From Galerina marginata (taxonomy: Eukaryota; Basidiomycota; Agaricomycetes; Agaricales; Galerinaceae), in NCBI GenBank assembly GCA_023014335.1, contig JAECYW010000006.1:1798001-1862000 (forward strand): a stretch of DNA of 64,000 nt. The letters run 5' to 3'. This document shows, piece by piece, positions 24,301 through 33,103 of this stretch (the first letter of the stretch is position 1; the number at the start of each line of letters is the position of its first letter). The notes beneath the pieces are model-generated. The model saw only the letters and a program-made list of their open reading frames with translations, did no database searches and was not told the DNA's origin. The translations under genes were made by a program, and so were the position numbers.

Positions 24301-24427
24301 CATTTATTATTCATTATTCATTATTCATTATTCATTATTCATTATTCATTATTCGTTATTCGTCATTCGTCATTCATCATTCGTCATTCATCATTCGTCA
24401 TTCATTATTCATGATTCGTTATTCGTC
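24301..24427. repeat. Heptamer tandem array, left arm
   Basis: Six perfect ATTATTC units (24313-24354) are followed by variant units with G, C or A substitutions (GTTATTC, GTCATTC, ATCATTC). The mirror array lies at 24833-24952 with one ATTATTC unit fewer. Confidence 0.9.
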
Positions 24428-24666
24428 AAAGTTCGTCATTCATCATTCATGCTATCTATCATTCAATGTATGTATATGCCTCTCATTAACGATGATTTAT
24501 ATTTTGTTCCGCTCTATCTGGGGGTCGTCGATCCGGTTCCTTCTTGTCCCAAACCGCGAGTTGTGAGCTTCACTCTATTTGGAGCAGCGTGTTTGGTTCC
24601 AAAAAATTCGGACCGCACTCCCACATTCAGAGCTTGTTTGCGCTGAGAAATCGGGCGACAAGCGAC

Positions 24667-25157
24667 AACACGCTGCTCCAAATAGAGTGAAGCTCACAAC
24701 TCGCGGTTTGGGACAAGAAGGAACCGGATCGACGACCCCCAGATAGAGCGGAACAAAATATAAATCATCGTTAATGAGAGGCATATACATACATTGAATG
24801 ATAGATAGCATGAATGATGAATGACGAACTTTGACGAATAACGAATCATGAATAATGAATGACGAATGATGAATGACGAATGATGAATGACGAATGACGA
24901 ATAACGAATAATGAATAATGAATAATGAATAATGAATAATGAATAATAAATGATGAATAATTCTGAAAATTTTGCATGATTGTAAGTTTTAATAATTTAT
25001 CAGGATGAGGAGGAACTTGTCATTAGATGTCGTCAGGTTTGACTCGGCATGTCCAAGAAAAGGCATGGTGGTCTCCACCGCAGAAAGAGCAGAGGTGGAC
25101 GCGCTTGCCGCCATGGTTGCAGGGTGCACCGCTTCCGACGTTCCATCCAATGCAGAT
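24667..25157 (-). repeat. Right arm of large foldback palindrome
   Basis: The reverse complement of 24096-24593. It starts at AACACGCTGCTCC after the spacer and ends inside the zinc-knuckle ORF (25023-25565), whose 3' third it contains. The right arm thus belongs to the intact gene and the left arm is probably the copy. Confidence 0.95.
24833..24952. repeat. Heptamer tandem array, right arm
   Basis: Mirror of the left-arm array, reading GAATAAT/GACGAAT units on the plus strand. It has five ATTATTC units (minus strand) beside the shared 12-nt edge, against six on the left. Confidence 0.9.
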
Positions 25158-25565
25158 GAGATCAGAACCCATTTCGGCTGGTTCATGATCAAAAAGGATA
25201 TCAGCCAAGAAAGTAGGCATGACATCCTTGAACATAGCTGCATAAGACGGGCGCTTGAGCCTATGAAGATCTTCATCATCGATAGTGAACATCGAGGCTG
25301 TCTCAGAGCCAGGGACTGGGTGAGACTGAGGGTCCGCAATGTGAAGAATGCTCTTCCTGTGCCGCTCGTCATTCTGATCCTCAATATCCTTACACATTTT
25401 AAGCTTGGCCTTGAGAGTGAGAGATTTAAAGAGTTGTATGACGCCAGGGCTGGTATGTGTTTTCGGGACATGAGGATGTTGCTCGGGGTTGTGTTCCTCG
25501 TCGGGATATGAGACAGGTGAATGCCTTGGAGGATCAACAACAGCCTGAGTATTGGAAGATGCCAT
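25023..25565 (-). CDS. Zinc-knuckle-like protein, possibly retroelement-derived
   Basis: An intact 180-aa frame. The first 130 residues are polar, with a basic helical part (FKSLTLKAKLKMCKDIED) and YAAMFKDVMPTFLADILFD. The last 45 residues contain a compact Cys/His pattern: CIGWNVGSGAPC, then HLCSFCGGDHHAFSWTC. Patterns like C-x-x-WN-x-G...C...H-x-C-x-x-C-GG-x-H-x...C occur, as I recall, in gag-like proteins of fungal retroelements and in orphan proteins near them, but I cannot assign this one. Its 3' third forms the right palindrome arm. About 100 nt upstream of its start lies the left end of the DNA transposon, which may have cut it from its promoter. Confidence 0.55.
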   Translation of the reverse strand: MASSNTQAVVDPPRHSPVSYPDEEHNPEQHPHVPKTHTSPGVIQLFKSLTLKAKLKMCKDIEDQNDERHRKSILHIADPQSHPVPGSETASMFTIDDEDLHRLKRPSYAAMFKDVMPTFLADILFDHEPAEMGSDLICIGWNVGSGAPCNHGGKRVHLCSFCGGDHHAFSWTCRVKPDDI

Positions 25566-25606
25566 TTAAAGCTCGAAGAATGAGATACTAGCGATGAAAT
25601 TTATTC

Positions 25607-25620
25607 GACGCGGCAGACAG
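25607..25620 (+). repeat. 14-bp inverted repeat flanking the transposon (left)
   Basis: GACGCGGCAGACAG, the exact reverse complement of 29294-29307. Both lie outside the target duplications, so without the transposon they would form a 14-bp stem with a loop of about 49 nt. Confidence 0.8.
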
Positions 25621-25661
25621 AAAGATATTCGCAGAGTAATACCTGAGACGAGGAATGTTCA

Positions 25662-25666
25662 TAATC
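25662..25666 (+). repeat. Target-site duplication TAATC (left)
   Basis: The five bases directly outside the left terminal repeat, matching 29286-29290 directly outside the right one. Confidence 0.75.
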
Positions 25667-25681
25667 TTGGGGAGGCGCAAC
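25667..25681 (+). repeat. Left terminal inverted repeat
   Basis: TTGGGGAGGCGCAAC. The next bases (GCCTCC) also let the left end fold on itself as GGAGGCG-CAA-CGCCTCC (25671-25687). The right end lacks that hairpin. Confidence 0.8.
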
Positions 25682-25858
25682 GCCTCCAATAAATCTGGAC
25701 AGATGACTAAGCGCACAGCCACCACAAACCTGCCAAATGAGTTCCACTTCGACTCTTCATCGTCGATGAAGGCTCCCGAGGCTGTTTTTGACGACTTTAG
25801 GCATTAAAAAAATTGTATTATATAGTGTAAAGTGTATAGGGATAGAAATAATGTACTA

Positions 25859-28787
25859 TTATGCTAAATCATCATTATGATCTGATTCATAGAATGAGTC
25901 CTCTGGTCCAGCCATTGTTACGTCGTTATCCACTGCAGGTAAAGGAGCAGGGGTAGCATTTGCACTAGGGGTGTTGTGCTGAAGGTATCTTTGGACCGCT
26001 TTCTTCAACTCAGAAACGCGGTCAGCTTTTTTCTTCATGTGAGACTTCAAGGGAACGTGCTCCGCGGTCTCGGATTCGTCCATGACAGGCTTGGGAAGCT
26101 TCTTTTCCTGTTCTCGATGGAAGTCTAGCTGGCGGTTGAGTTCGGCGTTGTCCAGCCCATCGATGTCGGCATCGCTCAAGTAAAGTTTCTTGCTTGTTTC
26201 CACGAGGATGGCCGCTCTCTCATCTCGCTTTTCCTGCCTTTTGGTCTCTTTTGCAACGTTCTCAGTCACCTTTTCCTTGTCTGCTTGGATCTGCGCTGCT
26301 TTCATCTGCCTTTGGAGCCCGCTCTCATCGCGCGTCCGCGCTGCTTGCCTGATGTACAGATGATCCGCGTCTTCAGTGAGTTTATTTGAGATAAAATCTT
26401 CTGTGTTGTTCTGGCCTGCAATGAATGCCGCGTTGAATTTATGCAATGTTTCTGCGGGACGTCGTCGTTGACCCAAGCGCCACCTTCCGAGACTGCCTTC
26501 GTTAATGTCATTGGTGGACGAGAAGAACAGCGTGTCGCGTTCGGCCTCGGTCAACTTATCGATGTCGCCACCTTCCTTGAATTCCTCTGAGAAACGGTCA
26601 ACAAAGGTTTCACGGGCCCCTTTGACAAACGCGACGATAGCTTTTTTGAGGTTTGGGAGTTCAGGTGCAATCTCCCAGATAGCTGTCATGACTTTGGTAC
26701 CCCAGTCATCGCGTTCTCTTCCACCCAAGGATGCAGTTTCATGTGAAGCATCACGCGATGTCCATAGCGTCGGGTCTGAAATAACCTTGTCGAGAAAGGT
26801 TACTTTCTTTTCGAAGAATGGTTTCAGGTCCAGAATGTTGTCATTTGCGCGGACGTGCTGCATGAAGGGGCGCGAGACATTGACATTGTACAAGGCAAGG
26901 ACACAGAGCTCGGTTATTGTCGGTATGTCCTTCAGGGAATTTGCGAAGTTCTTTTCAATATTCGTTTCGCCAGGTTTGTCCTTTCCATTCCGTACGAATT
27001 CCATGAAGTTGATGAAGAATTGGCGGTAGGCAATTATCGTTCCAGCTGCCTCGCCGTGCGATCCATATCTTGTGTTGCTGACATCGGGATAGGGAACACG
27101 ATGACCGACATGGTATTCCATATAAAAATCGTACGTATCTTGTTGACCCTTCTTCTTGTCTTTATTTCGACAAATTAAACCGCCGAGCATTGTTGCATGA
27201 CTCCCGCCTCGTTTCGAGACTTCGGCGGCTCGAATTTCGGCGCTAGTGGGTGTCGAGACTTCTGTTTGATTCGCTAGAACAGCCGCATTGTCTTTGTTGG
27301 CAAGAAGAATAGGTCGCGTTTCGTTTTCCTGGCTCCACATATCCTGCATTGCCTTATCTCCTCCTTTGTTGCAGTTTAAGTCCTTGTGCATGCAGCAACC
27401 TGTCCGAATGAATGTTGCAAGACGCCGCTGGTGATCTTCAGGCAAGTTATCAAAGACTTGCTTCCCGACTTCTCGCACAATCTCGATATCTGCGGCTGCC
27501 TTTTCTTCTTCCGAGAGCTTATCCCAAGCTTCTTGCCCGCCATGTTTTTCGATCTGGTTTGCTTTTAAAGGGACGAGAAGGGCGATGACTCTGGACACGT
27601 TCATTCGGAAAAGGGCCTCCTCTCCGAGTCGCTGAAGAATTGCCTCCATCTTCCAAATTCTAATAAGCTCGTGGCTTTTCTTTTGGTCAGCGGCATGATC
27701 ACCACTTGTACCAATTAATCGGTAAGCGAAGTCGTCTGGAACAAATTTTAGGCCATTGCGTTTGGCTATCGGACTGTTGTTGAAGATTGTAGCAAGTTCC
27801 CGAAGGCGCTCCTTCAAACCATCCACCTGCGTTTCACTTGTATGATTTATAGATGTTCCGACTCCAAGAGTACGGAGGGTCCATTTCGGCTCATCAGTTG
27901 GCTTGGTGTAGTCAACGACCTTCAACGCAATTGTTCGGGACTCAAACTCAATGTGTTTGTGAGAGGTTGAATCCGAACTGTAAGTTATCTCTGTATCTCC
28001 CAATAAGTTGCATGTCCGACCTCTTTGGGATGGACCACTCACTGTCCGCAACAGCCATTTCATATGCCAGCTGAATATCGGCTGCAACACCTGCTTCCAA
28101 AACAGCGCGCTGAACGGTGCGCTTGCTCATCCTCCGCTTAATCGTGACACCAAGACTCTTTCCAATCTCCTGTAGTGCTGCGCCAACCTTCGCCTCCGCC
28201 ATTCCGGAAGAAACCATAAGTCTTGCGAGGGCTCGAGATTGTTGTGAATAAATGCCCCGCTGCGTTAATCGGAAACTTCCTGCACGGCGCTTTGTCTTCA
28301 TCCTGTCTTTCAAGCTCTTTATTTCAGCCACGATCCGCTTGTTTCTCTTGATGAGGATAGACCGTTCCCATGTTAAATCCTTTTTTGCTTCCTCCAAATC
28401 CTTGATCTTGGCTTTTAGCAGGCGAATTGACTCGTCGGCCATCTCCTGCATCTGCTCTAGCTCCTTCCCCATCATCTGCAGTGCACCCCGCAGCCTATAA
28501 GCCTGTTCCTTGACGTGTTTTAAATTGACTTTACGTGCATTATTGGCTTTTTGCAGCCTGTTATTTCGTCTTTTCTCGTTCCAGTACCGCGTATTTTCGT
28601 GCTTCAGTTGCTGTTTACACTCGTAGAGTTCTTTCTTCAGGTTTTCTATAGTCCCTTCGGACATAGACGCGTCGACACTACCAGAGTCCGCACGATTGGT
28701 CGTCCAACGAAGGTCCCTTGCCTTCTGGAGAGAGCTAATTCGGGCCTCAGAGCGCCGTTTTGGTTTTCGGGCCAAGTTTCGAGTCAT
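25859..28787 (-). CDS. Transposase-like coiled-coil protein (novel RNase-H-fold candidate)
   Basis: Two exons (28043-28787, 25859-27990; intron 52 nt) give 958 aa. Residues about 45-168 are a long basic coiled coil. About 175-232 is helical with SKRTVQRAVLEAG, which could be a DNA-binding fold. The core then shows, in order: ITYSSDSTSH (Asp255 after a beta-like stretch), LIGTSGDHAADQ (Asp346), CCMHKDLN (Cys447/448, His450), SNTRYGSHGEAA (about 554-563) and NDINEGSLGRW (Glu746). hAT-type transposases present D, D, C-x-x-H, a TRW motif and E in the same order, so an RNase-H-fold nuclease is my inference. A charged helical tail follows. I recall similar proteins as unnamed families in Mycena and relatives. 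The gene fills the TIR-bounded element. Confidence 0.75.
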
Positions 28788-29023
28788 TAAGAGTTGCCTA
28801 GGTAAGATAGATATTTATGAGGGAGTAAATTAGCACAGAGAACAATCGAGGACGTGTTTTTCGAGCGCGTTCTATCCAGCGCGGCCCCTTTACGCGTTAG
28901 ATTTGTGATTATGTAATCCATTATCTCGCGTTTCTCAGCCTCATTTTTAAAAACAAAATATTGGCTTTGCACGGCAATGTAGCCTTATAGTTTATAGAGA
29001 CAATATCATTAGTTTTGCATTTT

Positions 29024-29134
29024 TCAGGGAATGGCCTGAGATTTTCGAGGCGAAGTCCCTAAATATCGTTAGTTTGAGTAGGTAATTGGCCCTCACTCTT
29101 ATCTTATCGTGGATATTCTCAGGCCATTCCCTGA
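29024..29134. repeat. 18-bp inverted repeat inside the transposon
   Basis: TCAGGGAATGGCCTGAGA (29024-29041) and its exact reverse complement (29117-29134) are 75 nt apart, between the transposase start and the right terminus. This may be a transposase-binding or regulatory site. A short direct repeat, ATATC(A/G)TTAGTTT, occurs at about 29004 and 29062. Confidence 0.85.
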
Positions 29135-29270
29135 CAAACTACTTCTGGGACCAATTTCTGAAAGAAATTTCCCAATTGAGATGCCGGAGCGTGCAAAATA
29201 TTGTTTTTCCATAATTTTGTCTATCTATAGTGAGAGCAAACATGTACAAATAAAAATTGATCTGACCGGT

Positions 29271-29285
29271 GTTGCGCCTCCCCAA
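29271..29285 (-). repeat. Right terminal inverted repeat
   Basis: GTTGCGCCTCCCCAA, exact reverse complement of the left terminus, followed directly by TAATC. Confidence 0.8.
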
Positions 29286-29290
29286 TAATC
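29286..29290 (+). repeat. Target-site duplication TAATC (right)
   Basis: Matches the five bases directly outside the left terminal repeat. Confidence 0.75.
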
Positions 29291-29293
29291 TCG

Positions 29294-29307
29294 CTGTCTG
29301 CCGCGTC
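29294..29307 (-). repeat. 14-bp inverted repeat flanking the transposon (right)
   Basis: CTGTCTGCCGCGTC, reverse complement of 25607-25620. Confidence 0.8.
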
Positions 29308-29720
29308 ACCTGACTTATCCTCAGATGAGTTGATCTGCGACCAACTCATTTCGGAATCAGCCAAAACTGTGCCTACGAGAGCGCACTCCGAGTGCATATA
29401 GATTGTGCATTGCGATATGATATATCCATCTACGTGTAATTAAAACAGTCCATACGTAAATCAGCAGGATTGAGAGGGGTATCGTGCAAGTGCAAGTGGA
29501 GCCAAACAGCTGTATGGAATGGAGAGTGCTGGCGGGGATGGCGTAACAGTATAGAACAAAAGAACACGAATGAAAGCAAAAGAACGTGGTATCAGATCTT
29601 CCCAACCCAGCCAACCCTCACCATCTTCACACTACGGGTAGGTGCATCAGCCAACGGCGGTTGAGCTGGCACCCAACTACGGAACTCGGAGCGTCGAGCT
29701 TGAGTTCCACTACGGGAGCA
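29308..29720. other. Transposon flank and AUR1 3' region
   Basis: Contains a small hairpin, ATGAGTTG...CAACTCAT, at about 29326-29349, then the AUR1 3' UTR. No gene was seen. Confidence 0.5.
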
Positions 29721-31136
29721 TCAATCCACGCGTCCTCTGGCATTTCCATTAGCCTGCGCGAAAGGGAAGGATCCAGCCACCGGACTCCAGCCATCCTCCG
29801 GACCCCTCTCATCACCTCGAATCAAACTCGCGATCGACGCCGTATGTCGATGTCCAGCTCCAGATTTCACCCCCCCTCTTTGAGACCCTTTCTTCGCATG
29901 GGGAGGTACTTCTTGCACAGACGGTGGGAAGCTCGTCGTACCCGGCACAGGGGAGCGATACGTGATGTCAACCTCCTCGTCATCTGAGCTGGGCTCGCTG
30001 ACAGTGTCGAACTCCCTCGCAGAGAGCATTAGCCCACCGCGTCCCGAATAACCTCCATTTGCGAGTCGTGGATCTTCGAGGTCGTATAAATCGTACTTGT
30101 TCCTTGAGCGTCCGTTTACGCCTGACCCTGAAGAAGCGCCAAGGTTCAAGTTGGGCGGGTGGGCAAGCGCTGCGGGACCCCTCAAATCGTCCGGAAGGAA
30201 TAAATAGAAAAATGCTGTGGCAAGGCATCCGCCGCCAACAACATCGATGAGGTAGTGATGAGACAGGTACATGGTTGCCCAGTAAAGTACACTGGCGTAT
30301 GCCCATATATACCGTGTTGCTTGTGGGAAGAAGTGAGAGAGGAAAAGGGCTTCGAGGGTGGCGTTTCCTGCGTGGAGAGAGGGGAAGGCACCGAACACCA
30401 GCGGGGAGTTTTCAAATCCCGAAGTGTATGTTTTGGAGTGGAACAAAGCGTCGATTCGCGAGAGACCACCAGGAGAGCCTGGCATCCCGTAGTTTGCTGG
30501 TGTAAGACCGTAAATAAGCTCGTACCACGGTGCGGAACAAGGTAGGATAAGTTGAATGAAAACGCCAACAACGTTCATGTACCCAAACGTGCGTGCCCAT
30601 AGGTGAAGGGTTGGTTTTGTGCGGAAGAGCCATAGGAAGATGGCAACAACGAATGGGCAGGTGAAATGCACGACGCCGTAAGGCAACCATGCTATAATAT
30701 CGAGAATTGGGTGGGTGAAACGTGTGAGGATGTCGGAAATGTTGGCGCCGTACAACACGGACTCAAGGGTTGGTAGGAGAGAGACAGAGATGGAGGGTCT
30801 CCACGCCGAGGGCATAAAACGGCTGGAATACCACGAGAGGATCCATGTGAACACTGGTGTGGCGGGTACGAAGAACTGGCTGGTGAATGGGACGAGGAGG
30901 GCGATTGTGTATAGAATAGGAATGGCCAGCTTGGTTGGGTACCCTGGTTCTTGCATTAGGGTCAACCAGAAGGCGGCATTGGCGATGTGGAATAGGTATA
31001 TCGAGTCCCCAAACGTGAACTGGTGGGCGCGCAGTCGTTTCAGTGTTACTGCGGGGTTCAACGACTTGTCTAGTCTTGCAACGCCAGCGACAAAAGCTTG
31101 AAATATATCGGAAAACGTGCGCGCAATGGACGCCAT
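29721..31136 (-). CDS. AUR1: Inositol phosphorylceramide synthase catalytic subunit
   Basis: An intronless 471-aa integral membrane protein. An in-frame ATG 48 codons upstream (31280) is possible, but the extra residues look like leader. The enzyme transfers phosphoinositol from phosphatidylinositol to ceramide in the Golgi and is the essential, fungus-specific target of aureobasidin A. It has the PAP2/LPT-type layout: several transmembrane helices, then CSAPWYELIYG (about 190-200), FGAFPSLHAGNA (His of motif C3) and YLSHHYLIDVVGG (His and Asp of motif C4). A long polar cytosolic tail, rich in Ser/Gly/Asp, fills the last 130 residues. The neighbouring transposon has not disturbed it. Confidence 0.93.
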   Translation of the reverse strand: MASIARTFSDIFQAFVAGVARLDKSLNPAVTLKRLRAHQFTFGDSIYLFHIANAAFWLTLMQEPGYPTKLAIPILYTIALLVPFTSQFFVPATPVFTWILSWYSSRFMPSAWRPSISVSLLPTLESVLYGANISDILTRFTHPILDIIAWLPYGVVHFTCPFVVAIFLWLFRTKPTLHLWARTFGYMNVVGVFIQLILPCSAPWYELIYGLTPANYGMPGSPGGLSRIDALFHSKTYTSGFENSPLVFGAFPSLHAGNATLEALFLSHFFPQATRYIWAYASVLYWATMYLSHHYLIDVVGGGCLATAFFYLFLPDDLRGPAALAHPPNLNLGASSGSGVNGRSRNKYDLYDLEDPRLANGGYSGRGGLMLSAREFDTVSEPSSDDEEVDITYRSPVPGTTSFPPSVQEVPPHAKKGSQRGGVKSGAGHRHTASIASLIRGDERGPEDGWSPVAGSFPFAQANGNARGRVD

Positions 31137-33103
31137 TGTAGAAGGATAGTTCGACGTCGTCGGGAACGTCTCACTCACAGTCGTGCTCGTCGTGGGGGTC
31201 GGCAAGGAGCCGTGGGAAACTAGGAAAATATCTCTTGCCCTTTCAAGCCGTGAGTTTGTCATTCCGCTCGTCATCATCATGCCGTAGCTCCTCGCAGGTT
31301 CTCGTAAACAAGCTCATCCATCTATCCGTGAACCCTGGATCATTGTCAGTTCCCCATGTCTGCTGATTGTCCCAAAAAAGCTCTGCATAATAAGCAGAAC
31401 GCAAACCAGTTATCCGGCTCGGAGACTCGAACTTGCACCACTGTGTTTAAATCCTTTTCTAGGTGGCTAAGATATAGCACTCACCAGCGCTTGAACCGGT
31501 TGGCTTCATCCTTAATCCTATCTGTATCTGAACGAGCTTTCGCGCAATCCTGGTCTTGGATCTCGAGCCAGCATCCTGGCTCAGGTTTCTCATGAATCGA
31601 ACTTCTGGACGCTGTCAAACAATCTGCGTGTAGCTAGTATGCAGGCGCACCGTCTCTTCTATCTGAAGCCGTTGGATGTTATCTGCGACCATCTGTCAAT
31701 GGTTATACCTTCACCCTCCAGGATTATTCCCTGCGTCCTTCTGCTTGTGTGTTTTGTGAGGACGTAAGCGATAAAATCGGAAACAAGAAGAGTGCTTCTC
31801 GCATCTCTGATTAAAACAGCCACATACTTCATCAGGAGGGTTGGACGGCCAATGGATGGGTGCGAACCCGGTCTATTTTCGGTGTTCCGTCGAGCCACGG
31901 ACCAACGTTAATTATACTCATTGACTAAAATGGAAGTCCTCTTTCGAACACATTCTCGGTAAACACATCCTTGGTACCTCTGTAGCCATCTCTATCCTTC
32001 GTATTTGAGCCTATCGGCGAATGTTTCGGCCTACTCTGATTTATTTGGACCAAAACACCTGGCTATCGTAAATTACTGGCCCATTTCAGAATTCCTGGTC
32101 TGTCGACTGATTGTCCTTCTCATCTATCGGTTGTATTATCCCTTTCCTGGAACTTCGACATTTCAAAGCAACTTGTGAGTTCCTATGACGAAAATCCTCC
32201 GCCACAGCTTGGTTCATAAAACAAAGGTTTCAAGGATAGCCTCGACGATGACTCCGATCTAAGTGACGGCTGGAACTTTTTAGCACTCCACTGTGTCCAG
32301 ACTCCAGAGAATTGCCACCCCCGCCGGGGCGTTCTCTCGAATATCTGTACTCGTTGCCGCTTTCTTGGAGACACTTATCTTACTACAATAGCACACTAAT
32401 AGGAGCGAAGGTGCAGACAGTGGACCAGAAGTACACTCATCTAGTACTTAGGCGAGTTCCTGTGTATTGCCATTCTTATCTGACTCTATATATATTCCGC
32501 GATGACCTTTTTTCTTCATTTCTGGGCTCAAGTAACTGCCCGAACATTCAGGGCTCGAACTCTTGCATGAGATCGGTGAGTCGCAAGTCGTTTTGGAGTC
32601 GTTCTCCAAGTTGAATTCATTCCGGGTATGCCGGATCCGCACGAGGCCGGCTATAGATCCCGCCAACGTTTCCCTTTCAATTGCTCGAGGGATCTCGAAT
32701 GCCACCTCCTTGAATCCCGACATCCTCCCAACATCCTCTCAAACCTACTTATATTCTTCGAAAAATGTTACTAAAATAACAAGAGCTGAAAAGGAGCATC
32801 AACGTCTCGGGATCTTGGCAAGAGGTCGTCATGTTGAACGTTGACCCCACCGCTTTGACCCCTCGCTTTGACTGGTAGTAACCACACTCCAACGCTCGCA
32901 TTCTCTTGTTGCTTAGTCCGGCGTTGCTACCTTTTAGGGTGGAGTGTCGACGCTTGGTCTACATCCTGCTGGATAAAAGGACAGGCCACTGTTGGAAATG
33001 AACCACCAAGAACGCAAACTACTCCTCCCTGGTACCATTTTAACTCCCTCTGCTCATCGCGATGACTTACGCTTAATGCTGTCAGAAATACGAATTCCCG
33101 AAC
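31137..33103. other. Intergenic, no gene recognised
   Basis: About 2 kb with AUR1 promoter sequence at its left edge. A tRNA-like segment at 31414-31499 fails folding (see rejected items). Other ORFs are short and featureless. Confidence 0.45.

Larger units (their letters stand above)
24096..24593 (+). repeat. Left arm of large foldback palindrome
   Basis: About 498 nt that are the reverse complement of 24667-25157. Comparing by eye I find one substitution and one extra 7-nt repeat unit. The arm carries the 3' end of a coding sequence, a short AT-rich trailer, a heptamer array and about 160 nt of unique sequence up to the 73-nt spacer (24594-24666). Confidence 0.95.
25667..29285 (-). mobile_element. 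3.6-kb DNA transposon with 15-bp TIRs
   Basis: The ends are perfect inverted repeats, TTGGGGAGGCGCAAC at 25667-25681 and its reverse complement at 29271-29285, each abutting TAATC in direct orientation. Between them is one intact two-exon gene for a 958-aa transposase-like protein and a roughly 500-bp subterminal region with an 18-bp inverted repeat. Intact ORF, TIRs and duplication suggest a recent, possibly active insertion. The 5-bp duplication does not match the usual 8 bp of hAT elements, so I leave the superfamily open. Confidence 0.8.

Noticed and set aside
24301..24427. Regular short repeats that could suggest a CRISPR-like array
   Set aside because: Units are contiguous heptamers without unique spacers, mirrored in a palindrome, in eukaryotic DNA. 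It is a minisatellite.
24276..24566. ORF encoding a Phe/Ile/His/Ser repeat protein
   Set aside because: It simply translates the heptamer array. A second ORF in the opposite arm (24575-24811) repeats its end. No start context or domain.
25607..29307. The 14-bp inverted repeats as the true transposon termini
   Set aside because: No direct repeats flank them, and their spacing to the inner repeats differs on the two sides. The inner 15-bp repeats have a perfect adjoining TAATC duplication.
31414..31499. tRNA-like segment on the minus strand: 7-bp end pairing CCGGTTC/GAGCCGG, a D-arm-like GCGCTGGTGAGTGC and a B-box-like GTTCGAGTC
   Set aside because: The T-stem does not pair, no anticodon stem of the right spacing forms, and too few bases separate the arms. 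At most a decayed tRNA or tRNA-derived relic.
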